From the NCBI GenBank assembly GCA_003116995.1, contig BDSL01000071.1, forward strand, positions 248,001 to 312,000: a DNA stretch of 64,000 nt, written 5' to 3'. The notes under the pieces were generated by a model. It saw nothing but the letters and a program-made list of their open reading frames with translations. It made no database searches and was not told the origin of the DNA. The stretch comes from Yamagishiella unicocca. Its lineage: Eukaryota > Chlorophyta > Chlorophyceae > Chlamydomonadales > Volvocaceae. How positions within the stretch are numbered: the first letter of the stretch is position 1; each line of letters opens with the position of its first letter. Positions 45,801-58,300 of this stretch are shown here, in pieces. The position numbers and the translations under genes were made by a program.

Positions 45801-48800
45801 CCGCCATAACCTCGCAACTCACCTTGAGCCTGCCGCCCGCCGCCACCGCCATGAGCCGCGCCAGCATCTGCTCCCTCATCATCCGCGCCGTGGGGTGCTC
45901 CATTGCTGCCCCGAGGCTCAGCTGGAAGGCCTGCAGCAGCAGCTTGACATCCATGCTGGCATCGTCCGACTCGGCCTCCTGCAGATACCTGGGGTTAAAC
46001 CCGTGGTACCAATGAAAAACGCGTGTTTGGCACGCGACAGGGACAAGCAGAAAGCCTAGTTGAAGACCAGTTTGAACACGCCACGGGAGGTTTGTGAGGA
46101 AAGCCAGCGCAATAGGAAGCCGATTGGGAAACCGGAGGTGAAGTACAGGTGGAAGAGGAGCAGGACGGTTTTTTTGGGACGCAGAGGCAAGCAAACAGGT
46201 CAGCGGGGCATGGCACCGTACGGCACAGTCAGGGGCGACAGTGTCACGCGGCTGCAGGCGGTGCCTGGTAGCGCGACCCTGGAGGATGACATAAAAACCG
46301 TTGACGCGAAAAGGACAGGACAGTTGGCGACCCGGGAGGGGGACCCCGGACAGCTCGCGCTGGCCGCCGGCAGCGAGCGCTCACCTCCTAAAGTCCCGTA
46401 CGACAGCTCCTACGCCGTACGCATGCAGCTTGGCCTCCAGCCAGCCGGGGTTCATCAGCAGCCGGCGCAGCGCGTCCAGCTTCCCCGCCCCCACCAGGTG
46501 ATGCGACAGCGCCTGTTGGGACCCGGCAGGAGACCCGGCACATGCGGCGTGTGAGGAAGGTGGGGTGCCCGGGATCCACAGGGTTTTCCCACTGAGTTAA
46601 GCACAGCAGCCGCATACACATCACTCCAACGAAGCCCGCACATCAGACCCGCCCGCCCCCCCCCGCCTCCACCCAGGCTCCACCTCACTGCCAACCCCAG
46701 TATCGCCCCAGGTTCCTCCTCCCCTCCCAACTCCTGCTCCGAAACACACACAGCACAGCTACATCCGCGGCTCAGCGGGGGACCGAAACACGCAAAGGCC
46801 CACCTGGATGATGTACCCGTCGTCTCGCAACCCCTCCAGCGGGACCTTCCCTTTGCGCGTGTACGCATCCAGCAGCTGCCCGTGCACGGCCATCACGGCA
46901 CCGGGCCACACGGCGGCCGCGTGCGCTACGTGCTGGGCAGCCGGCAGCACCCAGCAGGAGCCGTCCTCCAGGGAAGCCAGGCGGAGGATGCTCGCGGCAG
47001 CAAAGGCGCGGGCGATCTGGGGGAGGGAGGGGCGGGAGCGAGGGTCGAGGGCGGAGAGGTTGCAAAAAAGGGGAGGGATGAGGGACGGGGGCGGGGGCGG
47101 AGGGAGGCGGCTTGAAAGGGTTGAGGGGTGGAACTGAGACGGCTGGGACAGCCACGGTTGCATGAGTCCAAAAACATGTTCTATGGTTTTGTTTGGTATA
47201 AGGAGCTTCCCGTTCCCAGGTAACCCCGGGCGAACACCTTGAGGTCCTTCCTCGCAACGACAGCGTACGACAGGCCTGGCGCACTGGAGCGGCTGGCGCC
47301 GACGAGGGAGACGAGTGCTGCCGGTATCAGCAACTCCCGCATCCCATTGTCCAAACGCGGCGGCGGCAGCGCGCTAATCGCTTAGCTGGAAGGCCATGTT
47401 TCCACGCGCTTCCTCTCTCTACTCACCCCTAACGCCTCCTCCGCGGTCGCTGTCTTCCACAGCCGCTGCAGCACATCCGCCGGCACGGGTGTATCGGACG
47501 GCAATGCGCCCAGCAGTGGGTATGCGGCCGTCAAGGCGGGCGGCGGCTGAAAGCCGGGAAGCGGGTCGTACGCGGCCGACATGGCTGTGACGGTGAGGGG
47601 GGGGGAACAAGGAGGCGAGACACGACAGCGGTTGGTTCATCGGATTGGTTATCGATATGGGAGGTGCCAAAACAAGCGCCTATCGATCGGTCGGTACGGC
47701 ATTGTACAACACAAATATTCGTCGTGCAGCGGTTAGCCGCGCAGGCCGCCGTGCTTTTGTATGGATGCGCTGACGCCGCATCCCAACCCAAGCACCTTTG
47801 ACGGCGCCGGACAGGGTGGGGGGAGGCTGGAGCACTAGAATCATGGCTGCTGCGCCGCCCGACCCCGAAAGCCGTCCCTTCCCTCCGTCCCTCCGTGCCC
47901 CCGTCCGCGCGGGAGAGCCCCTCGCCTCGCCCCCGCCCTCCCCAAACGCATCCCTCCCTGCGCCCTTCGGCTTTCGTATCCCCAACCCAGTTCTCCAGCA
48001 TGCATCTCAAAACTTCTCTTTAAACGGTTTTTTTTGGACATCCACGGGTTTCCCTCGAACCCCCGCGCCCTACCTCTGACTACCGTTCCCGGCTTCTCCC
48101 CGCCCTCCCCAAACGCATCCCTCCCCGCGCCCTACCTCTGACTACCGTTCCCGGCTTCTCCCCGCCAACTCCCATCACATCCGCCGCCTGAATACTGCTC
48201 ATGCGCGCTTGCGCACTGGACCGAGCCACCTCCAGCCCTTTCGGCATCGGGGAGTTGTGGCCCTCGAAGCTGCCGTCTTGCTGCCCGCGGCTTGCCCGAC
48301 CCTGCAGGACGTTGCCCGGCATCGCCTCATTGGCAAAACTGCTGCGGTTGCTGTGTTTGTCGACGCTGGAGTTGCGAGGCGCATTCACATTGCTGGCGCT
48401 GGGAGGTCCCGTGCAGTGCAGCTCAGCGGCGGCGCCGGCCTGGACGTAGCTGGCGCCATGGCTGCTGGGCTTTCCGTCGGCTGCGCTGCTGGTGGGGCTG
48501 CCGTCGGCAGGCGCGGAAGGTGTTGCGTCGTCGGGCTTTACGTGGGCTATCAGGGTCCGGCCGTCACTGCGGCGGTGGGAGCGCGTGGGCAGTTGTGGGA
48601 CCGGGATGCGGGTTTATCAGAAAGGGTTAGCAGGAGAAATTCCAGGAGAAATTTTAATGCGCTAACCAGGATTGGGCGGCTGTGGGCTACGAGCGGAGGT
48701 AACACGCAGCCGGCGCCAGGCTATGGCATAGTTGCCGGTTTCTTTCATAAGGAGGTTGAGCTCGAAGGATGCTTAGCATTAAGACTGCGTGCCGTGCCCC

Positions 48801-49635
48801 GCGTAATGGGCAAGTTTTATACGTTCCCAGCGGGCATGAGCACAGGAGAACTTGGCCACGAGCCCGTCGGTAGGTGCAGGAACACCAGAAGCCTGCGCTA
48901 TAAACAACTGGTGTTGCTTCACGCGGCTGCGCAGAAGCGGTGATGCTGTCGACGGACTCGGGCAGAAACGCGTGGTTACGGCTCGAGAACACTTCTGCAA
49001 GTTAAGCGCGCAAACCAAAGCAAGTACCTGACTGTCTCGCCATCATCAAATCTTGATGCAAAGCTTTTGCTGCTAGCAGCACGCTCTGCAGGAGCGCCGA
49101 AAGGATGATGAGCGCCACTTAATCGCGTCGTTGTTCCAAAAACGTCGTCACATAAGCGTCCCAGCTTACCCTCTTTGAGCGCTAGGTCCGCATTTCCACT
49201 GATGTCGTGGACAGAGTCGCGGACCTGGCACAGGACACGCGACCGCTGTTGAAGAGCCCGAGCGCAAAGGCCCGCGCATAAAGCCGCGCGATATCGCACG
49301 CAGCTCACCTGCTTCTTGCAACCACCAGCAGTCTTCCCATCGAACGAGGTGCGGGTGACGGGTGAAGTGAAGTTACCTTGCTTGCTGGCTGACGTATCCG
49401 ACGCTGAGCCGCTCACAGCCGTTCCGCCGCTAGGGCCTTGCACAGACTGCGTACAGCCCATAGTCGTGGATGCAGCGCCGAATGACTGCCTGTCGGCACC
49501 TCCCAACGCGAAAGCGGAATCCGTCCTCTCGACTGGGACTCGAGGCTTCTCCCGAGTCGTCCGCCGCCACCTTCTGCCACGCACAGCGAAAATTAAAGCT
49601 ATAAAAGATGCTATTGCCACAGTTAAAGTTTGCAT
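36822..49635 (-). CDS. WD40 double-propeller protein with APAF1-like helical region and N-terminal membrane anchor
   Basis: Exons in phase: 49635-49309, 49224-49170, 49085-49028, 48566-48136, 47584-47427, 47333-47238, 47016-46804, 46512-46385, 45988-45823, 44776-44675, 44283-44170, 43657-43479, 42724-42594, 42207-42011, 41499-41326, 40964-40889, 40330-40041, 39693-39592, 39428-38654, 38202-37979, 37436-37232, 36907-36822; 1428 residues. N-terminus: hydrophobic MQTLTVAIASFIALIFAV then RGRRWRR, then a disordered stretch. Exons 5-10 resemble the winged-helix and helical part of NB-ARC/WD40 proteins (AYPLLGALPSDTPVPADVLQ, DALRRLLMNPGWLEAKL). Exons 11-22 encode about 16 WD repeats with GH and WD pairs (LEGHTGEVSVV, STARVWDLA), enough for two propellers. 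No Walker A was found. Function unknown; probably a scaffold or signalling protein. The first four exons and the edge of exon 6 are least certain. Confidence 0.86.
37440..37715. repeat. Two adjacent minisatellites in WD40 intron
   Basis: First GAGTGGGTGAGGCGAGTGA-type units (37460-37565), then five copies of GGTGGGAGTGCAGCAGGAT-type units (37618-37710). Both lie in the intron between the exons ending at 37979 and starting at 37436. Confidence 0.92.
40440..40560. repeat. GAGGAGGGTCGGGGAGGGGC tandem repeat in WD40 intron
   Basis: Six nearly perfect 20-bp copies. A second array, GGTAATGGGATTGGTAAT-like, follows at 40656-40745 in the same intron (between exons ending at 40889 and starting at 40330). 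Confidence 0.93.
42731..43172. repeat. Minisatellite in WD40 gene intron
   Basis: About 440 bp of tandem units made of GTGGGGCAGGTGG and GAGGGTTG blocks (roughly 28-38 bp per unit). It shifts to a simpler GGGGCAGGTGGGGCAGGA pattern after 43045. It occupies the intron between the exons ending at 43479 and starting at 42724. Confidence 0.93.
44777..45822 (-). other. Longest intron of the WD40 gene
   Basis: A 1.05-kb intron between two phase-0 exons. No exon or embedded gene was recognised. 45000-45750 is less GC-rich than the rest of the gene. Confidence 0.6.
47985..48063 (-). repeat. Short interspersed repeat, family II copy in WD40 intron
   Basis: Reverse-oriented copy containing CCAACCCAGTTCTCCAGCAT, AAACGGTTTTTTTTGGACAT and CCACGGG, then CCTCGAACCCC. 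Copies of the same element lie at 2868-2946, 43362-43412, 44320-44395, 58335-58385, 61122-61203, 61367-61455, 62984-63070 and 63352-63418. Confidence 0.85.
48066..48165 (-). repeat. Tandem duplication covering a splice donor
   Basis: A 38-bp block (CCCTACCTCTGACTACCG, then TTCCCGGCTTCTCCCCGCC) occurs at 48068-48105 and again at 48130-48167, a spacing of 62 bp. The block includes the end of WD40 exon 4 and its donor GTAGGG, so the gene has two identical candidate donors. Only the one at 48135 keeps the reading frame into exon 5. Confidence 0.8.
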
Positions 49636-50256
49636 GGTAATATGGAAGGGCCTAACGGTCTCTCCGTCGCCGTGCGTATTAGACACCATCCGTGGAACAT
49701 GCCAAGTTCGCGTTAGCAAGTACTTTAAGTGACATTGCCATACCCCTTCGCATGTGCGATCGCTTATGTCCGTTTGCCAGCGCGGACAGGTTGACGGTGC
49801 GTCGGGCCCCCCCTTCACACCTTTCGGTAAGTCGGGAAATTGCTGATTTTCGAATCACCTCAACACCAGTTACAAAGATGCGCACCGATTTCCGTCCGGG
49901 GTTGCGGAGGGGTTCCCAAATGCAGGTTTGTCACCCGTCCAAGGTTATCGACCATAGGTTCAACGGGAAAGATGCATCACAGGCTTTGTGCATAGTGTAG
50001 GTGTACATGAATCAAATAATTATGCCCCATTCCAGTGCTTTGGGAGGTTGCTTTGCGCTCGTATATGGTTATGAACTTCTCATGTGAACCCGCTCTTGAC
50101 GAACACACCAGTGTCAATGAGAGGTAGTTAATTGATGTATCTTTCAGCTGCAAGTTGTTCTCTTCTTCGCTGATACGCGCGTACCTAGCATTTTGCGTGC
50201 GGTTTCGGTACTCTATTTTCACAGACGGCGCGTGTTCGCGAACAGCCTGTTCAGCC
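49636..50256. promoter_or_regulatory. Shared 621-bp spacer between divergent WD40 and USE1 genes
   Basis: Both flanking ATGs point away from this spacer, so both promoters and 5' UTRs should lie in it. It is clearly AT-richer than the flanking genes, especially 49990-50150. I see no motif that can be named with confidence. Confidence 0.5.
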
Positions 50257-53200
50257 ATGGCCCCATCGCGTGCAGTTCCAGCAGCGCCAAACCTTCCAGA
50301 GCCTCAAGGCACCCCACTGGAGGTATCCTTCCGGCGCCTTTTGGATTGCTGCTTCAAGTAAGGGCACCACATTAACGCCATATAATGCACAACGCTGTTC
50401 GAGAAGCACCGCTGGTTGTGCCAGCGTCGGATGAATCCTTTCCTACCTGCCAACCGAGTCGTCTGCGTCTGCCTAGTCCACGGGGCCACCAACACAATGC
50501 CCCCATGCGTAATGGGATGAGTCATCATAACTTGCAGTGTAGGTGGCCGTCCATCACCGACCGGCTGTCCTTGCCGTCGCCACAGTTCACGACGTACCCT
50601 CTGGCCTGCGAATGCCCCTGCCTTCCCGGTAGCACTACACGTGCACACCTGACGTGCCCCTCCCCCATCATCATTACCATCATCACAACCGTAGGCACCT
50701 CCAAACGATAGATGGGAGCGGCGGCAGTAGCGGCGGCGGGGCAGATGGACCCGGCGGCATCGGGGGAGCTGAGGGCTCGGCGGTGGCGGCCGACGGCGAC
50801 ACTGCCTCCATGGTGTTGAAGATGCGCCACGTAAGGCCCCTACACGTGCACTTGCGCGCTACCGACCCACCCTCCGGTGCTGTGTTTTGGGTTTGGCCGG
50901 CTCGCTGTGTCATTGTGGTGATGGTCCCTGTGTCCTAGGGGCACTTCTAGGTGCCCTGATCGTAACATGGGCGCCCCGCCCTGCCCCGCCCACCAACCCA
51001 ACCGAAGACACCACAAGAACCGCTTTTGCCTGTGGGCAACCAGTGACGTGTCCGGGGAGGCACCGTACGCCGGATCCTCGCTCGCTCGCTAGCCCTTTCT
51101 GCACGCGAGCGCTAGTTCCCCTCTGTACCCCTCGAGGCTTGATATCCCATCCCGCCTTCCCCAACGCTATCCCCCCTGCACCCCTGCCCTCCTGCAACCC
51201 TGCCCTCCTGCCTCGCACGGTTCCGGTGTCGCGGGCAGTACGTGGACACGCTGCGGGAGCAGCTGGCAGACTTGCGGGCCCAACAGGAGCCGCTGGGGTA
51301 GGGGGCTGGCTGGTGGCCGGGATGGTTTGGGCTGGGCTGGGGTAGGGCGCTGGTGGCCGGGATGGTTTGGGCTGGGCTGGGCTGGGGTAGGATCTGGTGG
51401 CCGGGATGGGTTGAACTGGGGTAGGGGGCTGAATGCCGGCCGGTTTGGCCCAGGCTGGGCCGGGGAAGGGTGCTGTTTCAGGGGCTGCTAGGCAGTCGGC
51501 CAATGCTGGTGATTGGCCGCTTCCGGCCGCCAGACTCACGAGTGAGGCCGCGCCTGTGCATTGCTTCGCGTAGCCCCGGGAGCTGACCTGTCTGCAACCT
51601 ATGCGGGCTGACGCTACGCATTGTCGCATCAGGGCTTGCTTAGGCAACACCCTTGAGCACACGGTGGGCGCTGCTTGCCTGTTTAGCACACGGTGGGCGC
51701 TACTCGCCTGTTTAGGCGCCACACGTCCAGGGCGTCGCTTTGGCACACCCGGGCGATGTGCCGTGTGCGTGCTGTTGGGGGTATACACCGTCGGGTTGTT
51801 TCTCGGTTGTCGGTTGGTCATCCTTTGTTGTTACCTGATTCGTTGTTGCGGACGGCACCGCCAAGCCAGGTTATGATGGGTGAGGTGAGGCAGTCAACCT
51901 CATCGAGGTTCTGGTCCATACTCTCATATCTCGATGCTCTCATATCGATATTCTGATCGATACCTCATTGATACGCCCGAGCAATGCACCGCTTGGCGTA
52001 TATGCAGCTTGGAGATGTCGTAAAATCGCGAAGTCGCCATCCCTTCCCTCCATCTCCTTGCCCCTCCGTCCACCCCTCCATCCATCCGCCATGCCGCGCT
52101 CCGTTGCCCTCCGTGGGCAGGCTTGACGCTGCCACCCTGGACCTGTACGACACGCACGTCAAGGCTGTCGCGGCCGCCGTACCAAAGGTGCAGCTGCCGC
52201 CGTACTGCCAGAGCCTCATAACGGGATCCGCGGTGGCAGCCAGCAGCAGCCGGCCGGCGCCCAACATGTCGTACTTCACGCCCCCGCCGGCAAGGTGGGG
52301 CTCCAGGGAGGATGATGGGCATCGGCCACGGTCGTTGCGTCAGCGGGCCGGCGAGAATCCGCGTGTCGTGATGCTGCGGGCCTGGAAAAAACATTCGTAT
52401 CTGCGGAAAGGCAGTTTCGGATGGGAGCGGGACTGGGGGGCGATCTTTTCCGCTAAAGGTCCCGATGCAGCCGCAATCGAGACTCGCAGCGCAAAATCCC
52501 TATTGCGGCACCCCTCTTGAACCCGAGCCTAATCGCTTTGTGCGCCTGTGCCCCTCCCTTTCTCTCTCGGTCCCTCCGCCCACTCTGCCGGCGGCTGCGC
52601 TCCCGGCCGTCGGCCCTACCTGGCGCCGTGTTCCGCCTGCTGCTTTAGACCCAGCGTGACGTCTGCGGCGGCTGGTGGCAGCGCCCGTGCCGGCACGTCC
52701 AGCCGTGGGGCTGAGGTCGCGGGCCTCAGCACCGGAGTTTCAGGCCGGTGGGTGCGCTCCTTAGCTCATCTAATTGGCAGGCCTGCAAGGTGGCAGCAGC
52801 AGTGGGCGCGGTTGGAGGAGATGCGCGATTTGCTGCAGCATCCAAGACATGAACCTCAGCAATATGTCTATCGGCCACCACCACCGCCTGATTTCGCGGC
52901 CAGCGCCACCACCACCCACCTACCGCTGTGTTCCATCGCCGCCGCCACCACCACCATCACCACCACCGCGGCTGCGACCCCCACCGCCGCCGCTGCTCTC
53001 CCCGCCCGTCCCTCTCCCTCCTCAGGCTACGAGAGGCCGAGGCGGCGCAAGCGTTGCTGACGGATGAGCTGGCGGGGCTGACGGCGGCGCTCAAGGCCAA
53101 CGCCATGGGAATGGCGGGCGCCGTGGCGGACCGCGGCAAGCTCCTGGATGCCACGGACGCGGCGCTGACGGACAGCCTGACGGCCACCAAGCGCAATGTG

Positions 53201-54030
53201 GCGACGGCGGGGGAGCAGGTCAAGAGGTGCGTTCGTGCCCGGAAGGAGGGGAGCAGCAGGGCGGGGCATTGAGAGGAAACCCGTTGGTTGGCACTGAACG
53301 AGATAAGTAAAATCGACTAGAGATTAGTTCAGGAAGCTCGTTTGCAGGAGGGTGTGTGTGTGCGTCGGAGAACTTGGTTCGGGACACTCGGCGGCGCGGA
53401 GGGCGGGGATTGGGGTACGACAAGGCTTGGGTCGGGGTCCGGGGAACCTCTGGGTGCTGCGGCGCGCAGGGCCAAGTCGACCGGGGTGCCGTGCGGTGTG
53501 GGTTAAGAATCCAACTGGCGTCACATGCACACGTCCAGATGTGCAGGACGGTGTGGTTGTCACAGAATGCAGCTGGGGCGTTTGTGAGGAAAGCCCGTGG
53601 ACTAGGAATCTGATTAGAATGCAGCTGGGGCGGATTTGCTCCACGCGCCGCGTTTCTCCTTCCCCTCGAGCGGACCAGGCCCGCCGCTACTTCGCGGCGC
53701 GCCGCTCCCGGCCAACCGTACGCCCCCGTACATCGTAACTGCCGTACGCTGCGCCGCAGGTCGGGAGGCAACCTGTGTTTCACGTGCATGGTGCTGCTGC
53801 TGGTGGGCCTTGCGTTCACGGCGATGGTGGTCTACATCAAATTCACGCACATTGTCGGGTACCGGGCGACGCATGCGGCGGGCGGCGTGACGTGGCGTGG
53901 CGGAGGCGCTGGCGGGGCAGGGGTGGGGGCCGGGGAATGGCGGGACGCGTACGGCAGCGGTGACAACGGCCGGCTGGGGGCTCAGGCGCAGCAGCACGGA
54001 GATGACCCGTGGGGACACGGGGACCTGTAA
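50257..54030 (+). CDS. USE1-type SNARE (unconventional SNARE in the ER)
   Basis: Tail-anchored SNARE acting in Golgi-to-ER retrograde fusion with the Dsl1/NRZ tether. Exons in phase: 50257-50357, 50695-50830, 51239-51297, 52121-52294, 53026-53226, 53760-54030; 313 residues. Family features: an N-terminal VSFRRLLDCC helix and YVDTLREQLADL after a Gly-rich insert, then the SNARE motif LLTDELAGLTAALKANA through LLDATDAALTDSL, which aligns with plant USE1. A single membrane span CMVLLLVGLAFTAMVVYI follows. Unusually, about 60 Gly/Ala/Gln-rich residues come after the membrane span, which in a tail-anchored protein would face the lumen. A possible extra exon near 52781 (RWQQQWARLEEM) cannot be fitted with a good in-phase donor. 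Confidence 0.9.
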
Positions 54031-55336
54031 CAGGAACCAGGAAGGCGGAGGCGCGGCGGGGAGGCTATAGCGCTGCTTGCTGTGAGGCGCCGTGGGTGCA
54101 GCAGTAGCCATGAATTATGCATCGCGTCAGTATGTTGTTTGCATGGGTGTCAAGAGGTGTTGTCAGTACCCGCTTGTCCTGGATTACCGCAATGTGGTGC
54201 CCAACCCCAGCATTCCGGCTGGGTGGCTTGCACCGAACAGGATTTCGGTGAGGCCTGACTACCACTTTGCTTGCCAGTCCGGCAACGGACGGTGGGCGCC
54301 CTGGCCGTGGCTTGCTTGTCGTGCTGATGGCCACATAACCTACACATGGCCTAGAGACTGCCTTCGTACACCGAATGGCCAGCGTTTCTGGGGGGTTCGC
54401 GTTGAACAAAGGGGACACAGGCCCCTCCTGGTCCCTCTATTCCGCACCAGGTCGGGGTAGAATGGTTCAGGAAGGAGGGCTGTTCCGTTTCGGGGAGGGT
54501 AGCTGTTCGCGGCTAGCGTCAGGCCCGGCTAGATACGTAACCGTACATGATGCCGTGGGGCTATGCACACGCAAGTGCGCACGGCTATGTCATCCCCTTT
54601 CTCCTCTCGCGAAGGACTCGTGACCATCATGACCGTAGCCAATGCATTTCAACGGCGGCTTCAATAGACGGCAAGTCAGACCGCTGCTCGGCGTGGCGGC
54701 CACGCTGGACGTCTTGTTTACGTTGCTGTTTCGGACTTGATTCAGATCCAGCACAGAGGATGCAACTCTTGCGCTGCCCAGGGTATTCAGCCCGCCTGAA
54801 TTCGCGTTTTCTTCGTAAGGAGTACATATTCGCAAGCATAACATAAGTCATATCGTTGTTGCTGTGAGAACTATGAGCATAGGCAACGATCGGGCGAGCA
54901 AACTGACGATAACCATGGAACGCTGGAAGGCGCCCGGACTTTTGTGTTATCCTTGAAGCAATAAACATGTACTCTAAAGAAGGGTATGCTGTTTTATGTG
55001 TCCGAACGAAGGGTATGTCGTTGTATGTGGGACTAAGCGACTAACGTAATTTCTAGGATGCATTGCGGACAAAGCTGGTCGTATAGCTCGACTGTAAAGT
55101 GCACGAAGTATGCCACATACTGCTTGATCTCTCTATATACAAGATAGCCCATATTGACAGACAAATGATGCTAGCCCTCCTACCGCGTCAGTGACGACAA
55201 CATACAAGCCAATGCGGGTGTGAACTCTTATGCATCAAACTAGATTACCGCAAACCGCTAAATTCTTCTCGGGGGCCTACGGGGAGCATGGGCGGGTGGC
55301 AGACAATGTCGACGTGAGCCTTTGTGGACACAGCCC
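54031..55336. other. Intergenic between USE1 and kinase genes
   Basis: It should contain the USE1 3' UTR and the kinase promoter. A 122-codon frame at 54092-54460 has several Trp and Cys residues but no domain I recognise and no support from splice or start context. 54600-55260 is AT-rich without open frames of note. Confidence 0.45.
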
Positions 55337-58300
55337 ATGGGCTGCCTGTTGAGTACGCCCTCGCCCCCGCCGTTGCCAGCACTTCCTGCTGGCGTTGTTC
55401 ATCCTCCGGCGCGCGAGGCAAGCACTGCCCAATCGGTCAGTCAGCCAGCCGCTGCAATTACGGCCAGCGAGCAGCACGTCCCGACGCGAAACAGCAATGG
55501 AACTGGAGTTGCTATCGATGGAGGAACCAGCTCGCAGCCTGCCGGCACGGCAAGTAGCAGGGGTGACTCCGGCAAGGACAGCGGTCGCGGCGGGGCTGCA
55601 ACGCCACCACACGATAAGCCTGCGGCGTCGACCCCCAGTCGAAGGGTTACAACGAATAAGCACACGTTGTCGGCTGTGGACAAGGTGCGGGTCTGGGGAC
55701 GTCGCAAAACTAATTGCTCGGCCTCAAGTTGTTTGCCAGCATAGCCTTTGACGGCCAATGGTTGCCCTTCAGGGTACGCAACTCATAGAGTCGCTGTCAG
55801 CGATTGAGGGTACTGCTGTAGAGAAGGTGGAGGCTTTCACCAGCCTACTGGTCGGCGAGAGCTACGTGCAATTTGCAAGGTATGCTGCTTACGTAGCATT
55901 ATCATTCCGCAGCAGCATTTCGATTATGTCCTGCCTTTCGCAGTATCTCGGTTGTCAGCGAGGATGAGCAAGTCTTCATGGTTCTCACGGCGTCGGGAGT
56001 GGGCTCAGACTTTCTTCCAAAGCATTATCTTCTGAATGTGGCCAGCTCGCACTGGTCTGTTCAGCGTGTAGTCGCGGAGGGGACTGCCTGTTTTTGGGCG
56101 GCTGGCGAGCACAACGCCAACGAGCTCCCAGAGGACTGGAAATGCCTCTTTAAAATGCAGAAACTCAAATCCTTCCTGGCGGTTCCTATCAAGGTTGGGG
56201 CTCAGCTTGTTGGTGTCCTGAACGTGGCGCTCGTTATCGAAGTTGACGAGCAGAAGCACTGGTAAGCACGAGTTAACCCATTCTCCAGGTGGTTGCAAGG
56301 CCATTCGGGGTCGCTCAGCTGCATGTACCCTGGCGTGGCCGTGTTCGCAGGTGGGGGTTACAGCTTCGGCTGCTGGCGGCCGTGCTAGCCCAGCACTTCC
56401 ATGACGCGCACCTGCGATCCAAAGTCAGCTGGTTGCAGAGCATAGCGAAGCAGGAGACCGTCGAGCAGCTGAGCATGGCCACCCTTAAGGTGGGTGGACG
56501 TGGGAGGCAAAACCGTGTGATGTTTCAAACCGCGGCCACGCTGTGGACCCGTCCATCAACTACCATAGCGCAACAGGCGCCGTATGCATGCACAATGCGA
56601 GCCTTTCCGCCCTTACGGTTTAGTCGTGGCAATGCTATATAGACGGATCGTCCTAATGCCACGTCGTGGCCAGCCGGGCTGGAACAGCTGGAACTCAAAA
56701 GTACGCAACCGCGTGCTGGTGTCACATCGTCGCCATCATGATTGGTCGGGCTGCCGGCTCGCTGCCGGCGAGGCGATGTGGGTCAACGCCGGACGCGGGC
56801 GATGGGTTGCAGCGGGGGCCCCCGCACACTGGAGGTCGACTACACCCCCACTGTGAGGTGTTGGCCCCCCACACGCTGCACAGGCCCCTTGTGCCCTCGC
56901 CTTCCAAGGCAGTACACGAAACGATATACGCGCACACTTCTCCGACATAGCTAGCTATTCAGCAAGGGGCGCCGCTACCGGCTCACAAGCACCCAGGAAA
57001 TGTTCCTTTGGGGGGTGGGCCATCACTCCGCACTGGTTAACGACTGATCTAAGTAGACGCAGGCGCAGGGTTGATACGTCCTGGTGATGAGACGCTACGG
57101 TTCAGTGAACACCTCTCCCGCGCGACGCTGCTCGCGGCGTGAGTCCTCGCACCCTTCCTTTGCCAAGCGTGCGTCAGTACCTGCGGTCCCCCGCTCCAAT
57201 CTTGTTGCCTCAGCACCTGCGGCTCCCCGCTCCAATCTTGTTGCCTCAGCACCTGCGGTCCCCCGCTCCAATCTTGTTGCCTCAGCACCTGCGGTCCCCC
57301 GCTCCAGTCTTGTTGCCTTAGCACCTGCTGTCCCCCGCTCCAATCTTGCGGCTGCGGCGTTGCACTCGACAGGGGCTCACGGGTATCTTTGACGCGCTGC
57401 AAGACCTCTCGTTCTACATCGCGCTGGTGCTACCGGGCCGGCCCTGCGCGATCATGTTCTCTCTCAGCCGGGAGATGGTGGAGGCGTCAGTGGGCGAGCG
57501 GAAGTCACCGGACTACAAGGAGCACGTGGTGAGCGAGTCGCGTGTGTAGGGGGGGGGGCTGCTGTGCAGGGCTGTGTGTAGGGGGCGGCCCGGTGTGTTT
57601 GGCGGGAGGGAAGGGTGTGCGTGATTGGGCGGAGGAGAACGTCGGCAAGCACACGTGCACACACGCAAGCACATACGCAAACACACACGCAAAAAACACG
57701 CTCTGGCAGCCGGCCCCCGAATCCATGCGACGTCCGCCTGTGTGCGTGGCCCCACGTGGCATGAACCCGGTACCCAGTGGACATGACCCCTTGCTGCTCC
57801 CAGCCTCCTCCAGCCGCCGGCCGCCACCAACCCATGGGCCTTACCTCCGCCCTCCCACATGCTACGTGACGTGCGCGCTGCAGGATATGCACGGCTTCGT
57901 GACCAATGAAACGCTGCTGGAGAACGCGCTATCGACTGGGCAGGTGATGAAGGTCGCGAACATGCGGCGCTACCTGCGCCTCTATAAAACGGGCGCTGAC
58001 GTGGCGATTCTCTACAAGTCGGAGGGCCGCTCGCCGGCTAGCGTCATGGTGCTGCCGCTGGTGGCGCCGGACGCGGCGAGGATTGGGGGCCTCTACGTGA
58101 TCTCCAGGTGGGCGACCCCGGCAGCAAGCGGGGTGCACCAACAGCAGCAAGCCGTGGAGGGGGCCTGAGTTACGGAAAGCGGGTCCTGCAGCGGGGCGAA
58201 GGTGGCGGGGCGCGGATGCTGCTTGTTGCTTCCGGTGGCAGCTGGTGGGGCCAGTGGTCTGAGAACCCCCGGGGGCTTTTCAGTGCTCGTTCCGGTCGCT

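Noticed and set aside
52781..52860. Extra USE1 exon (RPARWQQQWARLEEM)
   Set aside because: The acceptor is good, but no in-phase GT donor leads to exon 53026; direct splicing 52294 to 53026 is in phase.
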